Assembly (NCBI RefSeq): GCF_028554725.1
Contig: NC_071670.1
Span: 36,946,001 to 37,010,000, forward strand
Direction of reading: 5' to 3'
Source of the DNA: Zeugodacus cucurbitae
Taxonomy: Eukaryota; Arthropoda; Insecta; Diptera; Tephritidae
DNA length: 64,000 nt
In this document: in pieces, positions 10,136 to 22,273 of the stretch
Layout of the letters: every line of letters starts with the position of its first letter
Numbering within the stretch: position 1 is the first letter of the stretch
Made by a program: the position numbers and the translations under genes
Notes under the pieces: model-generated
What the model saw: the letters and a program-made list of their open reading frames with translations, nothing else
Databases searched by the model: none
Told to the model about the DNA's origin: nothing

Positions 10136-11586
10136 CATATAGGTGTGTGTATGTGTTGGCTGGTAATCCATACAAATAACTAAATATTTGCACAACTCTT
10201 TAGCAGCAGCCTTGTACACCTTAAATGTTTGTGTTCGCCAACACACAGACTCCCTTTCTCTCTCTCTATAACATTGCTGTGCAATCCATCATCCAAAGTG
10301 TCCTTATTCATTTATCATTGTTGCATATTTGTTATGCAACACAGAGCCAGCTCATCTAACGAACTACAAATGAACTTCATAAATAATAAATTGGAGAGCT
10401 GTCCTAGAGAGCAAAGGAAAGCAGACGTATGAAATGCAGCATTAAAGCATTTCGAAAGAGAAGGTGTGGAAATTCGTCAAATGTCTTGTGACTACGGCAA
10501 TGACATTATAAATTTCTAATGACTTGATACAACTACAACTAAGTGTGGAAAGTATTATCATCAGAAATGTAGCTGTATTGTCTTGGTGTCTCACGTACTT
10601 TTGCTTCACAGATGAATAACAGTAATTATCAAAATACATCTGTGCACAGACTTGTAACTTGTGTTGCCATGATATTGCAGCAATAATATTATAAATAACA
10701 CTTGAGCATGCCACGCCTACAATCCGACCACATGCCAGTTAAGTCCAGTTATTTAGAACGCATATAATATATGCAGTTAAGCTATTTACCTAACGTTGCT
10801 TGTATAACGGTATGCATTTACATGCGCCTGCGACAAGCGTTCATTATCTGTGAAAACATAATTTTGAACGCACACAACTCAGCTTAGCTGTACCCGGTAG
10901 AGAAATAAACAAGATATAGAATATTTTCCAATTTCCAGATTTCGGTCAGAAATATACAGTTGTTAAACTGGAGCAAATCGACTGACTAAATGAAAAATAA
11001 TTAGTTTGTCGTTCCATAACTTGTATATACCTGATCTTAAGATCTCATTACAAAGATCATACTCATCCAGACTCGAACGATTTTTCCACGACAATACATT
11101 CATTAAGCACGAATCACTGTATCATTAACTGGTCCCTAAACGTTCTAAAATTCACTAATTCTAAACTGGTAATCTCTCTATTTAATTTAGTGGTTAAATC
11201 AGAGCTTTGGTACAGGGCATCATTGCAACTCAATATCCTTTGGTTTCACACACATATCGCCACTAAAACATATCCACACATTTATATGCATAGAACTGCA
11301 TCCATTTTGTATGTACTTTCGACTATAATTCTTCGTTACAATTCTCTCTAATAATTTCGGCTTATATCATTAGCTCATTTACATTGCCGCAATTGCATTT
11401 TACTCGCAATAATTCTAATAATGAGGCAATGCCACAGCGCAATTAGTGCAGAATACTGTATTTACTGCGTTTACTGGTACATGAGGCTGCATAAAATTTT
11501 ACAATTCATAATATGAAGCTGCAGAAAACATTTAATGGCGCGCTTTAATTCAGGGAGTGCTTGCATAACAGATATTTTTAAATACT
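10136..11586. other. Noncoding stretch
   Basis: No gene recognised. Includes a short CT run at 10255-10267. Small frames at 10229-10432 plus and 10442-10714 minus have no domain. Confidence 0.6.
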
Positions 11587-11595
11587 AATGCAGCT
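11587..11595 (+). repeat. Target-site duplication, left copy (AATGCAGCT)
   Basis: The 9-bp word AATGCAGCT is repeated at 13789-13797, flanking the RTE copy exactly. Confidence 0.85.
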
Positions 11596-13758
11596 CTCTG
11601 TGTAGAAAAGCGCACACGTCAACAAACACAAGGAAGGTTCGACATCGAGAAGCTGCAATCACAACCGACAGCCGAACGATTTTCTACTCGACTTGCACTC
11701 CTGCTCTCTGAGAGCACTCATCAGCATCTCGGTATAAGGGAGCTGTGGGACGGCATATCAAACTCCTTACGTACAGCTGCAACCGAAACCATTGGCTTTC
11801 GGAAAAGCCAAAAAAACAGCTGGTATGATGAGGATTGTCGTCTCGCAGTGGAGAGAAAACAGACTGCCTACCTCGCAATGTTGCGATCGACCGCAACACG
11901 AGCGGGATGGGAAAGATACCGAGAGCTGAAGAGGGAAGCGAGACGCATTTGCAGAAAAAGAAAGAAAGAGGCAGAAATGCGTGAGTATGAAGAGCTTGAC
12001 AAGCTGGCCGACAGGGGTAATGCTCGAAAATTTTACGAAAAGATCCGGCGACTAACTGAAGGTTTCAAGACCGGAGCACACTCCTGTAGGACCCCCAGCG
12101 GTGATCTAGTGGTTGATGACCAGAGTATACTGTGTTTGTGGAGGGAACACTTCTCCAGCCTGCTGAATGGCAGTGAAAGTACAACACCAGGAGATGGCGA
12201 ACCCGATTCCCCAATCGACGACGATGGAACAGATGTTCCATTGCCCGACCGTGAAGAAATTAGAATAGCAATTACCCGCTTGAAGAACAACAAGGCGGCG
12301 GGGGCCGATGGATTGCCGGCCGAGCTATTCAAATACGGCGGCGAAGAGCTGATAAGGTGCATGCATCAGCTTCTTTGCGAAATATGGTCGGAAGAAAGCA
12401 TGCCCGACGATTGGAATCTCAGTAGAGTACACAAAAAGGGAGACCCCACAATCTGCGCCAACTATCGTGGGATAAGCCTCCTTAACATCGCTTATAAGGT
12501 TCTATCGAGCGTACTGTGTGAAAGACTAAAGCCCACCGTCAACAAACTGATTGGACCTTATCAGTGTGGCTTTAGACCTGGAAAATCAACAACTGACCAG
12601 ATATTCACCATGCGCCAAATCTTGGAGAAGACCCGTGAAAAAAGGATCGACACACACCATCTATTTGTCGACTTTAAAGCTGCTTTCGACAGCACGAAAA
12701 GGAGCTGCCTTTATGCCGCGATGTCTGAATTTGGTATCCCCGCAAAACTAATACGGTTGTGTAAGTTGACGTTGAGCAACACCAAAAGCTCCGTCAGGAT
12801 CGGGAAGGACCTCTCCGAGCCGTTCGATACCAAACGAGGTTTCAGACAAGGTGACTCGCTATCGTGCGACTTCTTTAACTTGATGCTAGAGAAAATTATA
12901 AGAGCTGCAGAGCTAAATAGAGAAGGTACAATCTTCTACAAGAGTGTACAGCTACTGGCGTACGCCGATGATATCGATATCATTGGAAACAACACCCGCG
13001 CCGTTAGTTCTGCTTTTTCCCGCCTGGATAAGGAAGCGAAGCGAATGGGTCTGGTGGTGAACGAGGACAAGACGAAATATCTCCTGTCATCAAACAAACA
13101 GTCAGCGCATTCGCGTCTTGGCTCCCACGTCACTGTTGACAGTCATAACTTTGAAGTTGTAGATAATTTCGTATACCTAGGAACCAACATTAAAACCGAT
13201 AATAATGTCAGCCTTGAAATCCAACGCAGAATCACTTTTGCCAACAGGTGCTACTATGGACTGAGTAGGCAATTGAAAAGTAAAGTCCTCTCTCGACGAA
13301 CAAAAACTAAACTCTACAAGTCCCTCATCATTCCCGTCCTACTTTATGGTGCAGAAGCGTGGACGGTGTCAACATCCGATGAGACGGCACTAGGAGTTTT
13401 CGAGAGAAAGGTTTTGCGGAAGATTTATGGTCCCTTAAACATTGGCAACGGCGAATACCGCAGAAGATGGAATGATGAGCTGTATGTGTTGTTCGACGAC
13501 ATAGACATAGTCCAGCGAATAAAACGACAGCGGCTACGCTGGCTGGGTCATGTTGTGCGAATGGATGAAAGTGCCCCAGCTCTGAAAGTTTTCGATGCAG
13601 TACCCGCTGGTGGAAGCCGAGGAAGAGGGAGACCTCCACTCCGGTGGAAGGACCAGGTGGAGAAGGACCTGTCTTCATTTGGTATTACCAATTGGCGCCA
13701 AACCGCCAAAAGGAGAGATGCGTGGCGCACTGTTGTGGACTCGGCTATAACCGCGTAA
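11596..13758 (+). CDS. RTE-clade ORF2 fragment: reverse transcriptase and C-terminal domain
   Basis: The frame has no stop from 11596 onward; the first internal ATG is 11848, which gives 636 residues. It would copy element RNA into DNA at a nicked target. Counting from that ATG, motif A is FVDFKAAFD with D275 and D281, the GFRQGD block is near 331-336, and motif C is YADD at 372-375, so the metal-binding aspartates are present. A thumb-like region follows, then the RRTKTKLYKSLIIP block and a conserved basic C-terminus (GSRGRGRPPLRWKDQVE). The endonuclease domain is missing through 5' truncation, so this copy cannot move on its own. The family is known in insects and is often mis-annotated as craniofacial development protein 2. 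Confidence 0.93.
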   Translation, partial: LCVEKRTRQQTQGRFDIEKLQSQPTAERFSTRLALLLSESTHQHLGIRELWDGISNSLRTAATETIGFRKSQKNSWYDEDCRLAVERKQTAYLAMLRSTATRAGWERYRELKREARRICRKRKKEAEMREYEELDKLADRGNARKFYEKIRRLTEGFKTGAHSCRTPSGDLVVDDQSILCLWREHFSSLLNGSESTTPGDGEPDSPIDDDGTDVPLPDREEIRIAITRLKNNKAAGADGLPAELFKYGGEELIRCMHQLLCEIWSEESMPDDWNLSRVHKKGDPTICANYRGISLLNIAYKVLSSVLCERLKPTVNKLIGPYQCGFRPGKSTTDQIFTMRQILEKTREKRIDTHHLFVDFKAAFDSTKRSCLYAAMSEFGIPAKLIRLCKLTLSNTKSSVRIGKDLSEPFDTKRGFRQGDSLSCDFFNLMLEKIIRAAELNREGTIFYKSVQLLAYADDIDIIGNNTRAVSSAFSRLDKEAKRMGLVVNEDKTKYLLSSNKQSAHSRLGSHVTVDSHNFEVVDNFVYLGTNIKTDNNVSLEIQRRITFANRCYYGLSRQLKSKVLSRRTKTKLYKSLIIPVLLYGAEAWTVSTSDETALGVFERKVLRKIYGPLNIGNGEYRRRWNDELYVLFDDIDIVQRIKRQRLRWLGHVVRMDESAPALKVFDAVPAGGSRGRGRPPLRWKDQVEKDLSSFGITNWRQTAKRRDAWRTVVDSAITA

Positions 13759-13788
13759 GCGGTTTCTACGCCAGTTAAGAAGAAGAAG
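11596..13788 (+). mobile_element. 5'-truncated RTE-type LINE with intact reverse transcriptase frame
   Basis: Non-LTR retrotransposon about 2.2 kb long, missing its 5' UTR and the apurinic-like endonuclease domain that precedes the reverse transcriptase in full RTE elements. The reading frame is open from the truncation point to the stop. It ends in a very short 3' UTR with a GAA repeat tail, typical of RTE. A perfect 9-bp direct repeat surrounds it. The absence of any coding disruption indicates a recent insertion compared with the other LINE fragments here. Confidence 0.93.
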
Positions 13789-13797
13789 AATGCAGCT
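13789..13797 (+). repeat. Target-site duplication, right copy (AATGCAGCT)
   Basis: Perfect copy of 11587-11595 directly after the GAA tail. Confidence 0.85.
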
Positions 13798-16700
13798 TAA
13801 TTAGCCGTTTTATTGTGGATGGGACATTTTTGTAGCTAAAAAATATTTATTTATCGATATTTTTATATGTCTATCTGACTTTAACACTAAGCCTTTGCAT
13901 TATATTTGAAATATAGTCACTAATTCGAGTGTCTTCCCACAGGAAATTGATATAATACAATTGTCAATGAGAGAGATAGGAAATGAGGGATAGGGAAGAA
14001 ATTAAATAAACAAAGTGAGAGAAAAACGAATAGAGAGAGTGGAAGAAGAGAGAGAGTGAAAGAAAAGAGAGAGCCTCGGAGAGGGAAATCCAAAGAAAGT
14101 CGTCTGAACAGAAAGCACTACGAAATGGGCTTAATGATATAATTTAAGAACCTTTCAGTGACTACTTAATAGATCCAAAGATCACTAGGAAAACCACAAC
14201 TATTTAGATCACAATAAAATAGATAATTTGTAAATCGCAAAATTTTCCCTTGAATATCAATAACCTCGATATCGTATATTACCATTATGTAAATGTATCA
14301 CATGATCTGTAATCGATTTTTAATCAGAAGATAGCCTTTTAAACCACTTAATCGATCCACTAGTTTCATCTTATAATGCCGTGTCTTAAAAAATATTGTC
14401 TTTCCTGGAGAAATTAACATTTTTGAAGCTCTTAGTAAAAAGAAAACCATTTTCTGGTGCCCAAGAATGGATCCCTTAAGGATTTATGTATATATTGTAT
14501 TACTCCATCCTTAGCATATAGTTTTCCTTAAAACGGAAGTAATGAATAGGTAAGCAGATCTTGAAGTTTATAACACCAAATCTATAGCTTTGATAATAAG
14601 GCATTGGTAACGACTTCTAACCCGAAAATAGGGGGTTTCACGGAATCGTTTCGGCTACTTGAGTTAAAATTTTCAGAGTTCAGTGGATGAACTGATTCTT
14701 GAACTCGGCTAAACTTTCTAACATTTTCTGCTGTTCTGGAATGGTGATGAAAAAGAAATATTTTCTTCACTTCGTCACAAATGCGACCACAAAACTGAAC
14801 TAAAAAACTGAAAACCGCAAATTATTGAAAAGCATTTAGCAAATAATATTCACCTATTAGCTTTTATGAATTTTGTATGAAGCTAAATTGCAATAAATCC
14901 CAATATTGATTTAATTTAATTTTTTGTTGTGTTAAAACAAAAAAAATCCATTAATTTTGCGGCAGCATCGATTTAAGAAGTCTAATTGCTTTCATTGAAA
15001 TAAAAAGCGCCGTAAACAAACACCGTTATGTGGGAGTGGCGAGAAAATCGAAACAATTTAATTCAATACCGGAGCATTAATTGCCACTTCCGCGAAGTAG
15101 GGCGAGAGATGCGAGGATGTAAGGTCCACTGTAAAGCACTTGCGTAATAACAATTAAAGCGTGTGTCGGCACATAAATATACACAAATTCGAACAGTTGT
15201 ATGCCGTTAACCGGCTTTAGAAAGCACACGGTGGTTCTTGCCGCCGAAATATGCTGCGGCACAAACACGTGTGTGCAACACAAATTGGTCGAATTCTCCA
15301 AACAAACATGAAAATAAATCACACCAAATGAAAGGAAGAAGTTTTAATGAAAAATTTTGAAGAACGTGGAATAAAGAGGGGAAGGTAGAAGGAGAGTTCA
15401 CCACTATATGCAATAAAGAGGGGAGAAGACGAAGAGTCAGTACACCTCTATAGAGCACGCGGGATTATTGGAGCTAACGAAGAGGTGTGCAAGGTAAATA
15501 AGTAGTGCTCTATGGGCAATAAAATAAAGACGGAAATAAAAGTATTTGGTATGCGTTAACACGTACGTAAGCGCTGAAGAAACATGCCGAAAAAATAGCA
15601 TTGCAGAGATGAAAGAAAGGCACGCTGATGGACAGGGACGCTATAAAAATTGTAAGGAAAATCGTTAAATTGACAATGAAAATTTTAAGCTTTAACTATG
15701 TATAATATACATGGGGGGTATCTACATTAGGGTCGCACTTTTCTTTATGTGAGCACCATCGATATAGATACCGTTATTATATGAGTATTTCTTTATGACC
15801 GGCTCGGTTCATTTTGGTCTCACATGTAAAAATCTTCGAATAAAACCTTATAGGATATACCAACTGACCCTATACGGGAAATCTAGTTTAACGCAGACAT
15901 TTAAAGCGGTCATTAGACCAAAAAAAATTGTATTCTATTAACATAACTCGTTAGTTCCAAAATCATACGATGAGTTCCGAATTCAAGAAGAGCCTCTACT
16001 ATGCTCTTTTTATCTCTAGTTGTTCAACTACACAACCAAATTACGATATTGTTTCGAATATTTTAGGGTTATAAGGCATCTCACCACAGGTTTCGCCTAA
16101 AATAATGTGGGCTGATTTTGAAGAAATGTGTGGGTTTTAAGGAATTAAAATAGTATAAATCGTTCAGTAGATTTCTCTCCAAAAGATCCAAACTCCGGCA
16201 TGCGTCCGTATTCACCAGTTCAATTAGGTTCATTACTTCACAGGCCTTATGAATATCCAGAGTTTTAAACAGTGGCTAACCCCAGAACAAATATTTCAAC
16301 CTAACCTCATCACTACGAAGACGGGTTTTAGAATATTTAACAATAAGTAAAAAATAAATCAGGTTTTAAAAATTTCTTTGAATGGTAGTGTGGATAAAGT
16401 TAATGTTTCTACGTTTATGTGTTATCAGAAAGAGACTTATAGACTTGAGCATTAGCACTCGATATTTATCACGGGTTTTAACGAAATCATGTAATAAGTC
16501 AGTTGATGATTTTATCAAAAGAGTGGGGAGAAGCGGAAGTTACACAGCAGAAAAGTAATCCAATATTCTGAACAACATTCATAAATCACACGAAGAGAAA
16601 TTTACTTGTAGAACCCCATTAATTGATGTATATTCTTCCCAATATAGAAAAAAAGAAATTCGAAACCCTTTATGTTCTTGTATTCATATCAGCGTACTCA

Positions 16701-17700
16701 ACTAAATACCTTGGGGACCAAAACACGATTGATTACTTGTTCAAAAACCGACCACCCTAAGGTGGACATACACAAACATCAGCTCTCTCCTTCAGTACAG
16801 TGTATAAACCCAAATATAAAATACACGTGCGCTCCCAAAGCCAGTTACTGGTCACAGTAGTCACCAGCAGCTACTCGTCACTCGCCACTTGCTACTAGCC
16901 ACTAGCGGGCAGCAACACATTGTGAGCGTAATTGCAATTAAAGTGTTGTATTTAATTTGGTATTTGAGCGACACAAAGCAACCAAAAGACCGCACACACA
17001 TACAGACACATACGCGCCTGACTGACTGAGTAGAGTGTAGCATAGTCTCCTGGCGCGGCATGTGTTTTTATCCGGCTATTGGTTTCCGGTTTTTATGACT
17101 TAAGCCAACATGTTGTTCAACAACAATAAAGGTAGCGCCATAAAAACAACAACAACAACACACACACACATGTGTGTGAATGCTGAAGAAAAGCGAGAGG
17201 GAGAGAGAGAGCGACAGGCAAAAGCAATTCACTAACTTTGATAGTCAACGAAATTGAACCGTGTGGCAAATTCAACAACAATAAGTGTAAAATTAAGATC
17301 ATCAACAGAAGACGAAGGCAAACTCATAAAAGAAGGGCGTGCACATATATAAAATGTCTGTATGTATGTGTCTATGTTGCCGTACTAAGTGGTGGCAAAG
17401 GTGAGTAAAAATAAAGAATGTGTGTAATAAATACATAAAGTACAAAAGGTGAAAGTCATTAAAAAGTCGCAGAGACCATGGCAGATGCAAGTACAAATGC
17501 ATTCGAAGATGCGGTGGTTGACATTAGGGGTGTTCTTTTAATGAAGGATTGATACGTGAACTTATCCAAATTGTTGAAATTAATAATTAGATTATTATAT
17601 TCCTCTTTCCCCTCTCTTTGACGTTTACAAAAATATAGTTTTAAAAAGTGGTGTATATTTATTGCCATTAAAAACAAAATTTAAAAGAATTTTTTTATAA
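13798..17700. other. Noncoding stretch with purine-rich GAGA tract
   Basis: At about 13967-14095 the plus strand is almost all purine with many GAGAG words, which are GAGA-factor type sites. CA and GAGAG runs recur at 17157-17211. A TATCGATA-like word lies at 13853. No coding sequence was recognised. Small frames such as 15077-15458 minus have no domain. Confidence 0.55.
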
Positions 17701-17704
17701 TTTA

Positions 17705-18180
17705 AATAAGGTGGCAACATCGAATTCAATTCAATTTTTTTAAATCAAAAATACTTCACGATTTTTCAATGCTATTAGTATTTTTTAACTTTTTAACAAA
17801 AATGTATATATATTTAGTTATTATTATTTAATCAGGTGGCAACGCCAGGCAAGTATTTTATAGTATTAATACCTTTTTAAGGGCTATTGTGAAGATATTT
17901 ATACTTTTTAGATATTATTTATGAAAAAAAAATTATAAAAATATGGCAACACTCATACAATTCATACTATAAAATAAATTTCAAAAACTTTATGTTTTGT
18001 ATACAGACAAAAATATTCAGCTCCGTTTTTATTTTGATACATTTTTATTTTAAAAACAGGTGGCAACTCCAAAAAATAACACATTAAAGCAACGCTTGTT
18101 AAAATAACTTTCTTTGGATACCCATATAGTCATATGTACATAATTTCTTTATTAAATACAAAAGTGAAACGATCACTAAA
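17705..18180 (+). repeat. GGTGGCAAC tandem repeat, array A
   Basis: Four cores, with GGCAAC at 17713, 17838, 17945 and 18062, are spaced 125, 107 and 117 bp, embedded in T-rich diverged sequence. The same core and spacing are found in array B at 56.3 kb and on the same strand. The third core lacks the GGT prefix. The units are too diverged for a clean consensus by eye. Confidence 0.6.
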
Positions 18181-19170
18181 GCTCTCTGTAGCTTAAAAGC
18201 TCTCATATAATACAATAAATATTAGAAAATATTGATACTTTAACTGAACCAAACTGTTAAAATTAATCAAAAAATTAAAAGTAAAAATGTAAGACAAGTT
18301 TGGCGTACCCTAATGAATTATTCCCAATCCCCTCTCTCTTTCACTCACACTCTCTCCACGGCACAATATTTAATGGAAACTACATTTAAGACGCATATTT
18401 ACACATATATTTTTCCGCTGATGCCTTAAAGCTTTCAGCACACGACGACACAGTGAACGCTTGTAAAAGCTGGACCATATAACGGCAACAGCAAGCAGGA
18501 AAAGCACTCAGCTGCTGAGAAGCTTACAAGTAAATACATACATCTATTGACATATGCACTTCCAAATGCATTTACGAGCATTCAGGTGGATGTTGTATAA
18601 TTTTATGTGTTTATATATTTTCCGCCCCCCTCTCGACCCGGCGTAAATATCGGCAAATTCCGTACAGGATAACAAAATGCAATAACAACAGCGATAAAAG
18701 TACTATTAGCATTGTGCTCATACAGATTTCGTTTTATAGCTTCAATATATAAATGCGGAAATAAGCAGCTTGATGGGGCGTGACTGCGAAGTGAGAGAAA
18801 AAGACACAAGAAGAACATTCGAGATAATTTTTTTGGGGAATGAATCCTTTGACAAAATATTTCACTTGCTTGTGTGGTCACGCGAAGTTCCTTAAGAAGT
18901 AAGATTTGGTTAGATCGCTATCGAAAATATAAAATTGTATCTTATTTGGAGAGAGGAGGGAAGAAGGAAAGGAGAATGAAAAGGACAAAGTTCTATATCT
19001 TTTGATATAAGGCCACAATAATTCTCCCAAAAACTTTCTACAAGCCTTCTTCTAGCACCTTTAGTTAACACACATTTAATAAAATTATTAATACATGGTA
19101 CATTCCGATTACTTTCAGAAAGTCTTTATAAAAGTTCTTATATTTAGCACTTAATATTATTGGAGCTATT
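18181..19170. other. Noncoding stretch inside the array A region
   Basis: AT-rich with no gene recognised. It separates the four regular units from the outlying one at 19.18 kb. Confidence 0.6.
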
Positions 19171-19171
19171 T

Positions 19172-19196
19172 TTTCTTCAGGTGGCAACTCTGGCAA
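19172..19196 (+). repeat. Outlying GGTGGCAAC unit
   Basis: TTCTTCAG followed by GTGGCAACTC matches the core and its pyrimidine-rich leader in arrays A and B. It stands alone, 1.1 kb after array A. Confidence 0.5.
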
Positions 19197-20229
19197 AATA
19201 TTTCGTATAATAATATTCTCCTTTTTAAGCAAACTAAGCAATTATTAAGAAAAAATCAACAAAAAAACATAAACAGCAATAAATATTTACTTTCGAAAAT
19301 ATACTCCTCTCAAGCGCCTTAATGTATGCTTCATTTATGCATCGTTCCACCAACGCACTTCACTTTATCACAAGATTTTTTGAATTTCTTAATATTTTAT
19401 TGCAAACAATTAAATATTGACTTGCAACAAATTATTTGCATTGGCCGTTAATTTAATATACAGGCGCCGCTGTAGACAAACAAAAAATCGAACAAAAAAC
19501 ATTTAATTATCAAAATGTGGCAAAATCAACAAGCGCTGATTGCGCTGGCAGCACAAAATACACACAAATATATTAAAATATGTAGGTGAGTGCGTGTGAG
19601 TTGTCGGAAAAAAATTAATATTTGCACATGTTCAAAACTCACAGCATTGGCGTTTGGCAACAGCAGCAGTAATCATTAAATGAAATTAATTACGGTTTAT
19701 TCTCGCTTTTTTAGCAAATCATTAAAAAACGTAGTAAGTAATGACAACTAAAAAATTTAATATGTTTGTATCAATTTGCATGGCAGCATATGTCGCTCAT
19801 TATTATTATTATTTTTCAATTTATTCTTAATGACCGGCTAATGAACTGCTTTGTGTATGCGCTCGAAAAAAATATTCATTTCACAACACTGTATACTAGA
19901 GTTACATTATATAATCATGTTTGATTGTATGCTGTCTACGTTATTGCAATTAGTATTGGATTACGGAATTTTTAGGTTGAAAATATAATTTTGTGAACAA
20001 CTTTGTAAATTTGATAATCCTTAAGTGGATACGACAATATTATATACAAATAATATTTATTCTGTAAAATGCTGTAAGACTTGAAATGATATTTCTGAGA
20101 AAGTCACTTACCATTATTTGGTTGAGTATTAAATTTCAAAAGCTTTCCACTTAAATTAGATTTTAGGCGAATATTATTATGTAATAACTGATAGAAACCA
20201 CATTAGACAAATAAGAAAGTAATAGTGTA
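19197..20229. other. Noncoding AT-rich stretch
   Basis: No gene, element end or cluster recognised. Confidence 0.6.
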
Positions 20230-20800
20230 GCCAGAAAAATAGAAAACGATTTTCAGCAAAAAATTTAATTTTGAGACACTAGTGAAGCTCACCAGGGTTT
20301 CTAGGTTCTTTAAAAATATTTGAAAAACTTACCCATATTTAGTTTTCTAATCAATCAGTTGATATTAATTTACACTCACAGAAATATTTGTTTCAAATAT
20401 ATTTTAAGCAGTTGGCAACACTTCTCAAACAAAATCTTCCTTCTAAGAAAACCTTTTCAATTAATTTTTGAAAATGACAATAATTTAGCCAAAAAAAAAA
20501 TATAAAGCGGTTTTCAATAAAACATTAATTTTAAGACGTTAGTGAAGCTCACCAGGGTTTATATGTTCCTTAAAAATATTTGAATAACTTCCCCATATTT
20601 AGTTGTCTAATCAATCAGTTGATGTTAAAATTTTTCCATATTAATTTATTTTCAAGCTTATTGATATACCTCTAAGGTAAGAAGTTAAACCAACAGAAAT
20701 TCATATTTTTTTAAGAAGTTGGCAACCCATCCCAAAAAAATACTAAAAAAAACTTTTGAAATTGACTTTGAAAATGACGCTGAGTTAACAGTACGTGACT
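20230..20800 (+). repeat. Diverged tandem duplication, about 260-bp unit
   Basis: The 20-base word AGTGAAGCTCACCAGGGTTT is identical at 20281 and 20541. Flanking blocks also repeat in the same order: TTTAAAAATATTTGAA, CCATATTTAGTT, TCTAATCAATCAGTTGAT, then GTTGGCAAC (GGCAAC at 20414 and 20721). The second unit carries about 47 extra bases before the GGCAAC core. The presence of that core links this duplication to the GGTGGCAAC family. Confidence 0.85.
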
Positions 20801-22225
20801 GTATAAAAAATAGAGAACTGTCGCGATAACGAAATTATAGACATATAAACCATATTCCAGAACGACTTCAAACTGCTTTCATAAGAGAGTTTGGCATAGC
20901 TTTCAAGAGATTCTAGTTCAATAAGCTCAACTGAATACAATTATTCCACACTAATTAAATGTATACATAGTGTATCACTCGCTCAAAAACTGGGCCATAG
21001 TTTACCTAGAAGCATCTGCACGAAGTGACTTTCGGACATATTAGATTAGGTACAAAAGTTGGTAGTCCCTGGCGGGATAAAAAAACGGATTCGTGACATA
21101 GAACTGAGTCGCAAGGGAAGAGTTTTCGTTCGTCCAATTGCCATTCAAATAAACTTATTACAGTTAAAAGAAAGCAATTTGCTCTAAAGCGGGCGAATGA
21201 GTCATTCTAAAATGAGGAATTCATATATACTCGTAGAAATACATTTAACGTTGTACGTGTCATTCAGGTTACGAAGACTATACAGTTTTTCGACACAATT
21301 CGTGAAAGGCGTTTATACTATCATTTCTGACGTCAAAGGTTTCAACGGTCTTGCAGAAATGTCAAAGGCTTTCATTATCTGGACTACATCGTATTACATC
21401 GGTTTCAAGTACCAACGATTAATATATTCCTTCAGAGTGCAGTTTCAGCTGAACATAAAGGTTATTTATTTATTTTGGATCTGTATTATCGAAAATATTT
21501 TAAACTTAACTTGAATTCACTTTCGAGCTGCTTTAAACTCACTAACCTGTATATATGTATCTTTAGTATGTATGGATGACTGTATGAAATTCAGCGAAAG
21601 CTACTTAAGATTACACTGCCTGTCAACGCCAATGACTGCTGTCACCTTAATTAAAACTTTAATTATACTAAGCTTCATTATGTTTTCACTCAGCGCTTGA
21701 GACATAAGGTGAGCAAGCACTTGACTTGCGGTGACCCTGACAAAGAAACTGCTAATCCAAACCAAAGAACTAGTAACCACACCGAAACTGAGAGTATATA
21801 AAAAATGTGCGACTAAGAGTTATGACTTAAAGTCTTAATACAATTAAAGGACACATGCTTACGCCGTCATTATGTGTGTCCACTTTTATGGACTTGAGAA
21901 TACCTGTACCCCAAAAAAACATACTGACATAAGAAATTCCACACGCCAAATACCATTTACAACAAAATGCCAGTGTGAAATTCGTGCTCCACACGCTCGG
22001 TACGCTGTCGTTAGCACTCGCGCTTGTAACTGTTGCGCCGACACAAAGGCCCGTCCGCCCTCCGAAAACGGCGTAACACCACCCAAACGGCTATTGACAG
22101 CCACAGCAAGTGCGGATTTTCGTTAATTTCCCCAAACCAGCCAAGTTGTGCTGGCATAATTTGAATATTTCGCGCGCTTTCGAAAAGCCAAAACACCGAC
22201 AGACGGCATGTCAAAATGACAGCGT
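20801..22225. other. Noncoding stretch
   Basis: No gene recognised. The 105-codon plus frame at 21197-21514 has no domain and an AT-driven composition. 21960-22200 is less AT-rich with open frames on both strands that mirror each other. Confidence 0.55.
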
Positions 22226-22227
22226 GT

Positions 22228-22273
22228 TAGATGGATGGATGGATGTAAGAGTGGATGAGTGGATGGGTGGGTC
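22228..22273 (+). repeat. GATG/GGAT short tandem repeat
   Basis: Run of GATG units that degrades into GGATGAGTGG and GGATGGGTGG. Confidence 0.8.

Noticed and set aside
12033..12362. 109-codon minus frame
   Set aside because: Shadow of the RTE reverse transcriptase frame on the plus strand.
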